Notes: generated from the letters alone by a model not told the origin. Positions 1-7,939 are shown, counted from the stretch's first letter. The stretch: DNA of 11,241 nucleotides from Alphaproteobacteria bacterium (GCA_006226265.1 SBHH01000346.1:1-11241); one strand, 5' to 3'. Program-made: numbers and translations.

Positions 1-1
1 C

Positions 2-2959
2 CTCAATACAGCGCTTGCGCTCGCCGAGCGCGGCACGCTCGATCGTCTTGGCGTTGAGCTAATCGGCGCCAAGCAGGAAGCCATCGCCAAGGCGGAAAAC
101 CGGGATCAGTTCCGCTCCGCCATGATGAAGCTCGGTCTCGACATGCCGGTAAGCGCCATCGCCCATACGATGGAAGAGGCCTGGAAAGTGCTGGAGGAGG
201 TCAAACTTCCCTGCATCATTCGTCCTTCCTATACCCTGGGCGGCACCGGCGGCGGCATTGCCTATAACCGCGAGGAGTTTGAGACCATCGTCACCTCCGG
301 TCTTGACGCCTCCCCCACCACGGAAGTGCTGGTCGAGGAAAGCATCGTCGGCTGGAAAGAGTTCGAGATGGAAGTGATCCGCGACAAGGCGGATAACTGC
401 ATCATTGTCTGCGCGATTGAAAATGTCGATCCGATGGGCGTGCATACGGGCGATTCCATCACGGTTGCCCCGGCACTCACTCTGACCGACAAGGAATATC
501 AGGTCATGCGGAACGCCTCCATCGCGGTGTTGCGCGAGATCGGCGTCGAGACCGGCGGCTCCAACGTGCAGTTCGCCGTCAATCCGGAAAACGGCCGCCT
601 GATCGTGATCGAGATGAACCCCCGCGTTTCCCGCTCAAGCGCGCTTGCCTCCAAGGCGACCGGGTTCCCGATCGCCAAGGTCGCGGCGAAGCTTGCGGTC
701 GGCTATACGCTCGATGAACTCGATAACGACATCACGGGCGTGACGCCTGCCTCGTTCGAGCCGACCATCGATTATGTGGTCACGAAAATCCCACGCTTCA
801 CGTTCGAGAAATTCCAGGGCGCGGAAGCCAAGCTCGGCACCGCCATGAAGTCGGTTGGTGAAGCGATGGCCATTGGCCGGACTTTCCAGGAAAGCCTGCA
901 GAAGGCGCTTCGCTCGCTTGAGACGGGCCTCACCGGCCTCAATAACCAGAGCTTCTCCCTTCCGAGTGACGAGCAGGAAGCCAAGCAGCGCATTCATGCC
1001 ATCCTCGCCCATCCGACGCCGGACCGGCTTCTCAATATCGCGCAAGCCTTCCGCGAAGGCCTCAGCCTTGAGGAAATCCATTCGGCCAGCAAATATGAGC
1101 CATGGTTCCTTGCGCAGATCCAGTCCATCGTGGAAATGGAAAACGCGGTCCGCGCAAATGGCATTCCGACAACGAAGGGCGGCCTGCTGAAGCTGAAATC
1201 CATGGGCTTCAGCGATGCCCGCCTTGCCGAGATTGCCGGAACGCGGGAATCCCACGTCTATGCCGCGCGGCAAAAATTCAACATCCATCCGGTCTTCAAG
1301 CGGATCGATACCTGCGCCGGGGAATTCCCGTCCCAGACACCTTACATGTATTCAACATATGAAGGCAATGAATGGGATGAGCCGGTCTGCGAAGCCGAGC
1401 CCACCGATGCCAAAAAGATCATCATCCTCGGCGGCGGTCCGAACCGGATCGGCCAGGGAATCGAGTTCGACTATTGCTGCGTCCATGCGGCCTATGCCCT
1501 GTCGGATGCGGGTTTCGAGACCATCATGGTCAACTGCAACCCGGAAACCGTTTCGACCGACTACGATACCTCTGACCGGCTTTATTTCGAGCCGCTGACG
1601 GTCGAGGATACGCTTTCCATCATCCGGACGGAGCAGTCCAACGGCACGCTGCATGGCGTGATCGTGCAGTTCGGCGGCCAGACACCGCTCAAACTTGCGG
1701 CCGGACTGGAAGCCGCAGGCGTGCCCATTCTTGGCACCACACCCGACGCCATCGACCTCGCCGAGGACCGCGAACGGTTCCAGCAGCTCCTCCACAAGCT
1801 TGCCTTGAAGCAGCCGGAGAATGGCATTGCCCGCTCCGTACCCGAGGCCTTTGCCGTGGCCGAGCGGATCGGCTATCCGGTCGTTGTCCGCCCATCCTAT
1901 GTTCTGGGTGGTCGCGGCATGGAAATCGTCCGCGATGGCGAGGCGCTTGATCGCTACATGCGCGAGGCCGTGATCGTCTCCGGCGACAATCCGGTGCTGG
2001 TGGACGGCTATCTACAGAATGCCATCGAGGTGGATGTCGATTGCCTTTGCGACGGCAAGAGCGTCTTCGTCGCCGGCATTATGGAGCATATCGAGGAAGC
2101 CGGTATTCATTCCGGCGACAGCGCCTGCTCCCTCCCGCCGCATACCCTGTCGGACGAGGTGGTTGCCGAAATCCGCCGCCAGACAGAGGCCCTCGCCCTC
2201 GCGCTTAACGTGGTCGGGCTGATGAATGTTCAGTTCGCCGTGAAAGAGGATGTCATCTATATCCTTGAGGTCAATCCACGCGCGAGCCGAACCGTGCCAT
2301 TTGTTGCAAAAAGCATCAATTACCCGATCGCCAAGATTGCCTCCCGCATCATGGCGGGGGAAAGCCTTGCCTCCTTTAACCTCACGAGCCGCATGCTCAA
2401 CCATGTCACGGTGAAGGAAGCGGTCTTCCCCTTCTCCCGTTTTCCGGGTGTGGACGTGGTGCTGGGACCGGAGATGCGCTCGACCGGCGAGGTCATGGGT
2501 ATCGATACGGACTTCGGCGCCGCCTTCCTGAAATCGCAGCTCGCCGCCGGTGTCGTTCTGCCAACCTCCGGCACAGTCTTCGTTTCGGTGAAAGACCTTG
2601 ATAAACCGCTGATCAAGGAGCCGGTCGCCAAGCTGATCGAGCTTGGTTTCGATATCGTCTCGACCGGCGGCACGGCAAAATATCTCTCCGAGCAGGGTCT
2701 TGCCGTGAAACGCGTCAACAAGGTGATGGAAGGACGCCCGAATATCGTCGATGACATGAAAAACGGCGATATCGCGCTCGTCTTCAATACAACCGAAGGG
2801 GCGCAGGCGCTTCGCGACAGCTATGACATCCGCCATACCGCCCTTGTCATGAAAACGCCCTACTCGACCACCGTTGCGGGCGCCCGCGCAACTGTCACGG
2901 CCATCGAGAAAATTATGGCCGGAGCCCTTGAAGTCAAACCACTTCAATCCTATTGTTAG
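2..2959 (+). CDS. carB: Carbamoyl-phosphate synthase large subunit CarB (5' truncated)
   Basis: Makes carbamoyl phosphate from glutamine-derived ammonia, bicarbonate and two ATP for pyrimidine and arginine synthesis, in the cytoplasm with the small subunit CarA. The reading frame is open from base 2, so the start lies outside the window. 985 residues are present; by comparison with the usual ~1,075-1,100, roughly the first 95 are missing. Seen in order (fragment numbering): the first ATP-grasp half with [12 protein letters not shown]; the helical oligomerisation region; the second synthetase half from about residue 471 with [15 protein letters not shown] and [12 protein letters not shown]; and a C-terminal MGS-like allosteric domain from about 857 with STGGTAKYL. 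The duplicated ATP-grasp halves and the MGS domain make the call secure. The internal ATG at 122 is not the start, because homologous CarB sequence continues upstream of it. greA follows after 95 nt, a common alphaproteobacterial arrangement. Confidence 0.97.
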   Translation, partial: LNTALALAERGTLDRLGVELIGAKQEAIAKAENRDQFRSAMMKLGLDMPVSAIAHTMEEAWKVLEEVKLPCIIRPSYTLGGTGGGIAYNREEFETIVTSGLDASPTTEVLVEESIVGWKEFEMEVIRDKADNCIIVCAIENVDPMGVHTGDSITVAPALTLTDKEYQVMRNASIAVLREIGVETGGSNVQFAVNPENGRLIVIEMNPRVSRSSALASKATGFPIAKVAAKLAVGYTLDELDNDITGVTPASFEPTIDYVVTKIPRFTFEKFQGAEAKLGTAMKSVGEAMAIGRTFQESLQKALRSLETGLTGLNNQSFSLPSDEQEAKQRIHAILAHPTPDRLLNIAQAFREGLSLEEIHSASKYEPWFLAQIQSIVEMENAVRANGIPTTKGGLLKLKSMGFSDARLAEIAGTRESHVYAARQKFNIHPVFKRIDTCAGEFPSQTPYMYSTYEGNEWDEPVCEAEPTDAKKIIILGGGPNRIGQGIEFDYCCVHAAYALSDAGFETIMVNCNPETVSTDYDTSDRLYFEPLTVEDTLSIIRTEQSNGTLHGVIVQFGGQTPLKLAAGLEAAGVPILGTTPDAIDLAEDRERFQQLLHKLALKQPENGIARSVPEAFAVAERIGYPVVVRPSYVLGGRGMEIVRDGEALDRYMREAVIVSGDNPVLVDGYLQNAIEVDVDCLCDGKSVFVAGIMEHIEEAGIHSGDSACSLPPHTLSDEVVAEIRRQTEALALALNVVGLMNVQFAVKEDVIYILEVNPRASRTVPFVAKSINYPIAKIASRIMAGESLASFNLTSRMLNHVTVKEAVFPFSRFPGVDVVLGPEMRSTGEVMGIDTDFGAAFLKSQLAAGVVLPTSGTVFVSVKDLDKPLIKEPVAKLIELGFDIVSTGGTAKYLSEQGLAVKRVNKVMEGRPNIVDDMKNGDIALVFNTTEGAQALRDSYDIRHTALVMKTPYSTTVAGARATVTAIEKIMAGALEVKPLQSYC

Positions 2960-2963
2960 TTCG

Positions 2964-2990
2964 TTGACACGCGTATAATGAATCGATAAT
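2964..2990 (+). promoter_or_regulatory. Candidate promoter for greA in the carB-greA gap
   Basis: A perfect -35 hexamer TTGACA (2964-2969) is followed after 15 nt by GATAAT (2985-2990). The spacer is two bases short of the optimum. A perfect TATAAT also occurs at 2974-2979, but only 4 nt from the TTGACA and with no matched -35 of its own. A 10-bp perfect palindrome, AAGACGTCTT, lies at 2992-3001, around the expected start point. The first possible transcribed base is about 55 nt before the greA ATG. The site suggests greA can be transcribed independently of carB. Confidence 0.4.
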
Positions 2991-3054
2991 GAAGACGTCT
3001 TTTACCGAAGGCGGCAAAGGGGCTTTTGCGTATTAGGACGTAATTGGGAAATTT

Positions 3055-3531
3055 ATGGAAAGAATACCTATGACGGCGGCCGGACATGCCCGGCTGGAAG
3101 CAGAACTGAAGGAACTGAAATCAGTCGCCCGACCGGCGGTTATTCAGGCGATCTCCACTGCGCGCGAACATGGAGACCTTTCCGAGAATGCCGAGTATCA
3201 TGCCGCCAAGGAACAGCAGTCGCATATCGAGGGGCGCATTGCCGAGCTTGCGGACAAGCTTGGCCGCGCGGAAGTCATCGATGTTACCTCCATTACCGGC
3301 CGCCAGATCAAGTTCGGCGCCACCATCCTGCTTGCCGATGAAGATACGGACGAAGAGACCAGCTATCAGATCGTCGGCGAGGATGAGAGCAATATCGAAG
3401 AGGGCCGCATCTCCATTACCGCGCCACTCGCCCGCGCCCTGATCGGCAAGGAACAGGGTGACAGCATCGAGGTGGTGACGCCTGGCGGCTCCAAGGCCTA
3501 TGAGGTAATCGAGGTCAGCTACGTGGGCTGA
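3055..3531 (+). CDS. greA: Transcription elongation factor GreA
   Basis: Binds the secondary channel of RNA polymerase and stimulates cleavage of the backtracked 3' end of nascent RNA, rescuing stalled complexes. The protein is 158 residues, the usual family length. It has the N-terminal antiparallel coiled coil (about 1-75), whose tip carries GDLSENAEY with the acidic pair Asp41 and Glu44 that coordinates the catalytic metal. The C-terminal FKBP-like globular domain ends with the conserved [10 protein letters not shown] segment. The first ATG is preferred over the one five codons later because MERIPMT matches the typical alphaproteobacterial start, and a GGGA (3046-3049) lies 5 nt upstream. 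It follows carB on the same strand and is closed by a strong terminator 21 nt after the stop. Confidence 0.97.
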   Translation: MERIPMTAAGHARLEAELKELKSVARPAVIQAISTAREHGDLSENAEYHAAKEQQSHIEGRIAELADKLGRAEVIDVTSITGRQIKFGATILLADEDTDEETSYQIVGEDESNIEEGRISITAPLARALIGKEQGDSIEVVTPGGSKAYEVIEVSYVG

Positions 3532-3551
3532 TCCCCCTCCCACAAAAATAC

Positions 3552-3582
3552 AAAGCCCGGTTTTTTAGACCGGGCTTTTTTT
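3552..3582 (+). terminator. Rho-independent terminator after greA
   Basis: A perfect 10-bp stem, AAAGCCCGGT (3552-3561) with ACCGGGCTTT (3569-3578), closes a 7-nt loop and runs into seven T residues (3576-3582). It lies just downstream of the greA stop. The convergent cupin gene ends at 3606, so the hairpin may also stop transcripts from the minus strand, although the T-tract on that side is poor. Confidence 0.93.
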
Positions 3583-3605
3583 ACGTCATTGATGCGGTGA
3601 GTTTT

Positions 3606-3998
3606 TCATGCCTCGCGAGGGTCTGTCGTCGAATGATCCGTCGGTTGCGGCGTGACAGTGAGGACAGTCACCCCGTCCGGCGCATGGAAGCGATGCCAGC
3701 ATCCTTGCGGGACCACCGTCAGCATGCCCTTGGAAAGGGTGAGGACTTTCTCTCCCCCTTCATGAGGCAGGACAGTGACGTCAGCCGTACCGTCCAGGAT
3801 ATGGACAAGCTCATCCCCGTTCGTATGCCGCTCCCACTCGCTGTCGCCATCGAAACTGCCAACGAAAACCGCGCCATTTCCAAGTTTCGCGAGTGTTGCA
3901 AAAGTTCCCGCTGTATCCGCGTCCGTCATCTCGGGGGAACGATTGTGCAAATGCGTGACTTGTGCGAGTTCCATCTCAATATTCACGGCCTCAGGCAT
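3606..3998 (-). CDS. Small cupin-domain protein
   Basis: A 130-residue single-domain cupin, the metal-binding beta-barrel fold; no specific substrate can be assigned. Motif 1 is seen as WERHTNGDELVHILDG (about 55-70) and motif 2 as GMLTVVPQGCWHRFHAP (91-107). Likely metal ligands are His58, Glu63 and His102. The first histidine of the classic HxH is a glutamate (Glu56), which I recall as common in this WERH-type subgroup. A good Shine-Dalgarno, AGGAG (complement of 4005-4009), sits 6 nt before the ATG and fixes the start. The gene stands alone, divergent from the response regulator and convergent with greA. Such proteins are often sugar or small-molecule binding enzymes or sensors, but this is only a family-level statement. 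Confidence 0.85.
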   Translation of the reverse strand: MPEAVNIEMELAQVTHLHNRSPEMTDADTAGTFATLAKLGNGAVFVGSFDGDSEWERHTNGDELVHILDGTADVTVLPHEGGEKVLTLSKGMLTVVPQGCWHRFHAPDGVTVLTVTPQPTDHSTTDPREA

Positions 3999-4070
3999 AT
4001 TTCACTCCTGTATATTTCGATTTTCTTATTTTCCGACAGATCGCGTCCGATCCGCAACAGCCTGCAATTT

Positions 4071-4089
4071 GCCTTTCACGGATAAAGGC
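4071..4089. repeat. Inverted repeat between cupin and response-regulator genes
   Basis: GCCTTT (4071-4076) and AAAGGC (4084-4089) form a perfect 6-bp dyad around a 7-nt spacer. There is no T-tract on either side, so it is not a terminator. It sits in the 147-nt divergent region, about 55 nt upstream of the response-regulator ATG and 75 nt upstream of the cupin ATG, and could be a protein binding site. A chance occurrence is quite possible. Confidence 0.25.
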
Positions 4090-4130
4090 GGACTGCTAGA
4101 CTGCGGACCTGTTTCGAATACGACAACTGA

Positions 4131-4148
4131 TATATTTTAATTCATATG
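4131..4148 (+). promoter_or_regulatory. Possible -10 element for a leaderless response-regulator mRNA
   Basis: No Shine-Dalgarno is visible before the ATG at 4146. An in-frame TGA at 4128 excludes a start further upstream, apart from rare ATT codons. TATATT (4131-4136) is a -10-like element whose expected start point (about 4143) falls within three bases of the ATG, so the transcript may be leaderless or nearly so. No convincing -35 accompanies it. Confidence 0.25.
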
Positions 4149-4652
4149 GCAAAAAAGTATGACTTGGCAAATCTGAATATTCTACTTGTCGATGACAACA
4201 AGAATATGCACTCCATCATCAAATATATTCTCATGGCGATGGACATCATGCAATTCAGAAGCTGCCAGAACGCCGACGAGGCATTTCAGCAAATGCGGGA
4301 GCAGCCGCCGGATATCCTGATTACCGAGTATAAGCTTCCGGGACAGATTGATGGCTTTGAAATGATCCGCCGGATCCGTCGCGGCGAGGATGGACCGGCC
4401 CCCTATTTGCCGATCCTGGTCCTGACCGGGCATGCCGATCTGCCAACGGTGATTGCTTCCAGAAATGCAGGCGCGACCGAGTTTCTTGCAAAGCCGGTAT
4501 CGGCGGGATCGCTTTATGATCGCATTATCTGGATGATTGAAAATCCGCGCCCCTTCATCAAGGCCAAGGAATATATCGGCCCCGACCGGCGGCGCGCGAT
4601 GCGGGGTTATGAAGGACTGGAACGGCGCGGGCCGAAACAACGGGTGGGCTAG
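4146..4652 (+). CDS. Single-domain response regulator with Glu at the phospho-acceptor site
   Basis: A 168-residue receiver-domain protein without an output domain. Acidic pocket Asp16-Asp17, switch Thr94 (LTGHAD) and Lys116 (FLAKPVS) are all in place. The residue at the end of beta-3, normally the phosphorylated aspartate, is glutamate: DILITEYKLPG, Glu61, read from an unambiguous GAG codon. The receiver ends near residue 133. A short basic tail follows, with RPFIKAKEYIGPDRRR and then GLERRGPKQ, a pattern I recall from alphaproteobacterial stand-alone receivers. Glu at this position often mimics the phosphorylated state in other regulators, so this protein may be constitutively active or phosphorylation-independent (inference). 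It is followed after 24 nt by an Hpt-like gene and is probably co-transcribed with it. The start ATG lacks a visible ribosome binding site. Confidence 0.88.
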   Translation: MAKKYDLANLNILLVDDNKNMHSIIKYILMAMDIMQFRSCQNADEAFQQMREQPPDILITEYKLPGQIDGFEMIRRIRRGEDGPAPYLPILVLTGHADLPTVIASRNAGATEFLAKPVSAGSLYDRIIWMIENPRPFIKAKEYIGPDRRRAMRGYEGLERRGPKQRVG

Positions 4653-4676
4653 ACCGGAAAAGAAAGCAGGCGATGC

Positions 4677-5165
4677 ATGGTCAGGATTGAGAAAATGGAC
4701 GGATATGAAATTCATCATCCGCCGAACAAGCTGAAAAGCAAGGTCACCGTTGATGAAAACTCGTCCTCCATCGAGGATATCGAGAAACGCGCCGCCATGA
4801 GCCTTGAAGGCCTGCAGGAGCAGTTTCTGGATACGGTCATCAAAAATGCCGAGGTTATGAAGCGTACCTGGACGGTGATCAATTCCGGGAAGAAAGATGC
4901 CGGACGTCAGGCCACCATCTGCCAGCGCTCAACGGAAATCCGCAATACGGCGAAAACCCTCGGCTTTGAACTGATCGGCGAGATTGCGACGACCATCTGC
5001 GAGGTCACCGACGAGAAGATCAATGTTGCGGATCTCAATATGGACCTGATCAGCGTCCATATCGACGCGCTCAACTGGACGGCAACCCATAACATCAACG
5101 ACGCGGAGGACCCGAAGGCGATTGCGCTCCGGGCCGCGCTTGCGGGTGCCAAAAACAAGGTCTGA
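4677..5165 (+). CDS. Hpt-like helical protein lacking the phospho-histidine
   Basis: A 162-residue, largely helical cytoplasmic protein. From memory of the family, the N-terminal PPNKLKSKV and the segment STEIRNTAKTLGFELIGEIA align with alphaproteobacterial histidine-phosphotransfer proteins (PPNxLRAKV; HDIKGQxxTFGYPLI). In that alignment the reactive histidine is replaced by Thr86 and the following KG by Arg-Asn. The C-terminal SVHIDALNW matches the last helix of the same group. No other His lies in this helix, so phosphotransfer by the usual route looks impossible. It may instead be a binding partner of the upstream receiver (inference). The start at 4677 has AGG 6 nt upstream; an in-frame ATG at 4695, with AGGA 8 nt upstream, is an equally possible start. 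The gene ends 13 nt from a convergent SDR gene, with no terminator visible between them. Confidence 0.72.
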   Translation: MVRIEKMDGYEIHHPPNKLKSKVTVDENSSSIEDIEKRAAMSLEGLQEQFLDTVIKNAEVMKRTWTVINSGKKDAGRQATICQRSTEIRNTAKTLGFELIGEIATTICEVTDEKINVADLNMDLISVHIDALNWTATHNINDAEDPKAIALRAALAGAKNKV

Positions 5166-5178
5166 CGCGCCGCGTTTC

Positions 5179-5949
5179 TCAGTTTTCCGGGACCGGCGAG
5201 GTATAGTTGAGACCGAGCCGCCCGCCATCGGCATAGATGATCTGTCCCGTTACATAAGCGCTGTCGTCGGTCGCAAGGAAGACGGCGACATTGGCGATTT
5301 CAGCAGGCGTGCCCGTCCGGCCCATCGGCGTGCGGGAGAGAATGGCATGGCGCGCAGCGTCATCCTCCATCACCTTTTCGAGCATTTCCGTGGCGATGGA
5401 GCCCGGCCCGATCCCGTTCACGCGAACGCCCTTCTGCGCCAGCGAGACCGCCATCACACGGGTCAACTGGTTCAATCCGCCCTTCGAAACATTATAGGGA
5501 AGAATATTCGGGATGGTCAGGAGCGCATTGACGGAGGACATATTGATGATGCTGCCGCCCGTCGCCTGAGTGACCATGACCTTGCCCGCCGCCTGGCTTA
5601 AAAGGAAGGCGCCTTTCAGGTTCACGCCAAGGACCGTGTCGAAATCCTCCTCCGATATTTCAAGGACATCGCCCGTCCGCAAAATACCGGCGTTGTTGAC
5701 GAGGATATCAAGATGGCCTTCCGCCTTCACAATCTCGGCGACCAGTTGATCGCATGCGGCCTTTTTCGATACATCGCAGATCTTGGCGAATGCATTGCTG
5801 CCAAGTTTGGCCGCGGCTGCGCCAACGGCCTCCGCATTTACATCGGCAAGGCAGACGCGCGCGCCCTCCTCGACATAGCGGCTGGCAATGGCAAAGCCGA
5901 TGCCTTGCGCGGCGCCGGTGACAATGGCAACTTTTCCTTCAAGCCTCAT
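5179..5949 (-). CDS. SDR-family NAD(P)-dependent oxidoreductase
   Basis: A 256-residue classical short-chain dehydrogenase/reductase; substrate unknown. Seen: the Rossmann glycine motif TGAAQGIG (11-18); Asp36 at the end of beta-2, which favours NAD(H) over NADP(H); NNAG (85-88); and the catalytic set Asn110, Ser139, Tyr152 and Lys156 (YNVSK). The C-terminal VTGQIIYADGG segment is typical of FabG-like and dehydrogenase members. The length is normal. It starts 5 nt after the stop of the propionyl-CoA synthetase gene on the same strand, so the two form an operon and are probably translationally coupled; its ribosome binding site is weak (AGAAG near the ATG). The pairing suggests a hydroxy-acid, hydroxyacyl or alcohol substrate in short-chain acid metabolism, but this is inference only. 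Confidence 0.9.
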   Translation of the reverse strand: MRLEGKVAIVTGAAQGIGFAIASRYVEEGARVCLADVNAEAVGAAAAKLGSNAFAKICDVSKKAACDQLVAEIVKAEGHLDILVNNAGILRTGDVLEISEEDFDTVLGVNLKGAFLLSQAAGKVMVTQATGGSIINMSSVNALLTIPNILPYNVSKGGLNQLTRVMAVSLAQKGVRVNGIGPGSIATEMLEKVMEDDAARHAILSRTPMGRTGTPAEIANVAVFLATDDSAYVTGQIIYADGGRLGLNYTSPVPEN

Positions 5950-5954
5950 AACTT

Positions 5955-7868
5955 CTACGCGTCCTTTTTCTCTTCTTCCGGATAGCCGGCCGATGCCAGA
6001 ACCTCGGCAATTTCATTCAGGATTTCCGGATCATCAATGGTGGCCGGTGTCTTGAACGGCTCCCCGTCCGCGATTTTCCGCATCACCCCCCGGAGGATTT
6101 TGCCGGACCGGGTCTTCGGCAACCGCTTCACGATCAGCGCGACCTTGAAGGCCGCAACGGGGCCGATTTTCTGGCGGACCAGCGCGACCAGTTCCTTCTG
6201 GATATCGCCTGCGGGGCGGTTGACGCCCGCACTTAGGACAACGAAACCGACCGGGACCTGCCCTTTCAGCTCATCCTTGACGCCCATGACGGCGCATTCG
6301 GCGACATTTTCATGGCTTGCGAGAACTTCTTCCATCCCGCCGGTCGAAAGGCGATGACCTGCCACATTGATGATATCATCCGTCCGCGCCATGATGAAGA
6401 GATAGCCATCCTCATCAATGAAACCCGCATCGCCCGTCTTGTAAAAGCCTGGGATATCCGCGAGGTAGGATTTGATATAGCCGTCATCATTTTCCCAGAG
6501 CGTCGGCAAGCCACCCGGCGGCAGCGGCAGCTTCACGGCAATTGCGCCGATTTCCCCCGCCGCCATTTCATGGGATGGATCGTGCTCGTCAATAACACGG
6601 ATGTCATATCCCGCGACCGGTAGGGTCGGGCTGCCGAGCTTCACCGGCTTCATGCCATAGCCAACGCAGTTCGCGCCCATCGGCCAGCCCGTCTCCGTCT
6701 GCCACCAATGATCGAGGACCGGCCGGTCCAGCTTCTGCTGCGCCCAGATAATCGTATCCGGGTCTGCCCGTTCGCCTGCAAGGAACAGGGTTTCAAAATT
6801 GCTGAAATCATAATCAGCCAGCAGCTTGCCTTCCGGATCCTGCTGCTTGATGGCACGAAAGGCCGTCGGCGCGGTGAAAAGCGCCCGGACCTTGTGATCC
6901 TGGATCACCCGCCAGAAGGTTCCTGCGTTTGGCGTACCGACAGGCTTGCCTTCGAACAAAATGCTGGTGCAGCCATGGAGAAGCGGCGCATAGACGATAT
7001 AGGAATGGCCGACGACCCAGCCGACATCGGACGCCGCCCAGAAGACATCTCCAGGATCGACACCATAGACATGCTTCATCGACCATTTGAGCGCCACCGC
7101 ATGGCCGCCATTGTCACGGACGACGCCTTTCGGGATGCCCGTGGTGCCGGAGGTATAAAGGATATAAAGCGGATCGGTTGCGGCGACGGTGACGCAAGGC
7201 GTCGGATCGGCGGCGGCAACATCCTGCCAGTCATGATCCCGCCCCTCTATCATGCTCGCCTCACATTCCGGGCGCTGCAGAACAACACAGGTAACGGGCT
7301 TATGGCCCGCGATCTCAATCGCTTCATCGAGAAGCGGCTTGTATTCAATGATCCGGCCGGGTTCCAGCCCGCAGGACCCGGCGATGATTGACACGGGCTT
7401 CGCGTCGTCAATGCGGGTCGCGAGTTCCTTCGGTGCGAAGCCGCCAAAAACCACCGAATGGATGGCGCCAATACGGGCGCAGGCGAGCATGGCAATCGCT
7501 GCCTCCGGTACCATCGGCATATAGATAATGACGCGATCACCCTTCTTGATGCCAAGTTTGGCAAGGCCGCCCGCAAACCGCGCAACCAGATCGGTCAGTT
7601 CGGAATAGGTGAATTTTTTGATCTGTCCGGTCATCGGGCTGTCATAGATCAGCGCATCCTGATCGCCCCTGCCCACCTCGACATGCCGATCAAGGCAATT
7701 GTAGCAGGTGTTCATCTCGGCGCCCTCAAACCAGCGATAGAAGGGTGGATTGCTGTCGTTCAGCACTTTTCGCCAGGGCTTTTCCCAGCTGATTTCCGCC
7801 GCGACATCGCCCCAGAACCCTTCCGGATCCTCCAAAGAACTCCGATAATCCTCTTCATAACTGGCCAT
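5955..7868 (-). CDS. prpE: Propionyl-CoA synthetase (ACSS3/PrpE-type AMP-forming ligase)
   Basis: Activates propionate, and probably other short-chain acids, to the CoA thioester through an acyl-adenylate. The 637-residue protein is the usual length. Seen in order: the acetyl-CoA-synthetase N-terminal region (1-60); the P-loop-like YTSGTTGIPKG (238-248) followed by RDNGGHAVALKW, which distinguishes PrpE/ACSS3 from acetyl-CoA synthetase; WWQTETG (388-394); YKTGD (476-480); the AGHRLSTGGMEE hinge region (503-514); and catalytic Lys590 in LPKTRSGK. In related enzymes this lysine is controlled by acetylation or propionylation. GGGAG (complement of 7875-7879) lies 6 nt before the ATG. The gene has its own promoter candidate and leads an operon with the SDR gene. 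Acetate or another short-chain acid cannot be excluded as the main substrate. Confidence 0.9.
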   Translation of the reverse strand: MASYEEDYRSSLEDPEGFWGDVAAEISWEKPWRKVLNDSNPPFYRWFEGAEMNTCYNCLDRHVEVGRGDQDALIYDSPMTGQIKKFTYSELTDLVARFAGGLAKLGIKKGDRVIIYMPMVPEAAIAMLACARIGAIHSVVFGGFAPKELATRIDDAKPVSIIAGSCGLEPGRIIEYKPLLDEAIEIAGHKPVTCVVLQRPECEASMIEGRDHDWQDVAAADPTPCVTVAATDPLYILYTSGTTGIPKGVVRDNGGHAVALKWSMKHVYGVDPGDVFWAASDVGWVVGHSYIVYAPLLHGCTSILFEGKPVGTPNAGTFWRVIQDHKVRALFTAPTAFRAIKQQDPEGKLLADYDFSNFETLFLAGERADPDTIIWAQQKLDRPVLDHWWQTETGWPMGANCVGYGMKPVKLGSPTLPVAGYDIRVIDEHDPSHEMAAGEIGAIAVKLPLPPGGLPTLWENDDGYIKSYLADIPGFYKTGDAGFIDEDGYLFIMARTDDIINVAGHRLSTGGMEEVLASHENVAECAVMGVKDELKGQVPVGFVVLSAGVNRPAGDIQKELVALVRQKIGPVAAFKVALIVKRLPKTRSGKILRGVMRKIADGEPFKTPATIDDPEILNEIAEVLASAGYPEEEKKDA

Positions 7869-7891
7869 GTCGTACTCCCGGAAGGTTTTTG

Positions 7892-7912
7892 TGCTTTACC
7901 CTAGATAAAGCA
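7892..7912. promoter_or_regulatory. Operator-like dyad overlapping the prpE -10 and start point
   Basis: TGCTTTA (7892-7898) and TAAAGCA (7906-7912) form a perfect 7-bp inverted repeat with a 7-nt spacer. One arm covers the -10 element and the other the expected start of transcription, the classic place for a repressor. I do not recognise the motif; it is not the TTTGCAAA type associated with PccR/ScfR-like short-chain acyl regulators. No regulator gene adjoins it. Confidence 0.45.
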
Positions 7913-7933
7913 ATGCTGACGGGCCGATGTCAA
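7905..7933 (-). promoter_or_regulatory. Promoter candidate for the prpE-SDR operon
   Basis: On the minus strand a perfect TTGACA (complement of 7928-7933) is followed after exactly 17 nt by CTTTAT (complement of 7905-7910). This matches five of six positions of the alphaproteobacterial -10 pattern CTATAT. The expected start point is near 7898, about 30 nt upstream of the prpE ATG. Confidence 0.6.
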
Positions 7934-7939
7934 TAGCGA

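Noticed and set aside
635..1288. 217-codon open frame antisense to carB
   Set aside because: Same reason: a shadow of conserved CarB coding sequence with no recognisable motif or ribosome binding site.
2012..2947. 311-codon open frame antisense to carB
   Set aside because: It is the mirror of a clear carB frame in moderately GC-rich DNA; its translation has no domain pattern and an implausible composition.
2974..2979. Perfect TATAAT in the carB-greA gap as the main -10
   Set aside because: It lies only 4 nt from TTGACA, and 17 nt upstream only TATTGT is found, so no -35 is correctly spaced; GATAAT at 2985 fits better.
3597..4085. 162-codon plus-strand frame opposite the cupin gene
   Set aside because: The minus-strand cupin has both motifs and an ideal Shine-Dalgarno; the opposite frame has none.
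6708..7391. 227-codon plus-strand frame inside prpE
   Set aside because: Antisense shadow of a strongly conserved synthetase; no promoter, ribosome binding site or domain.
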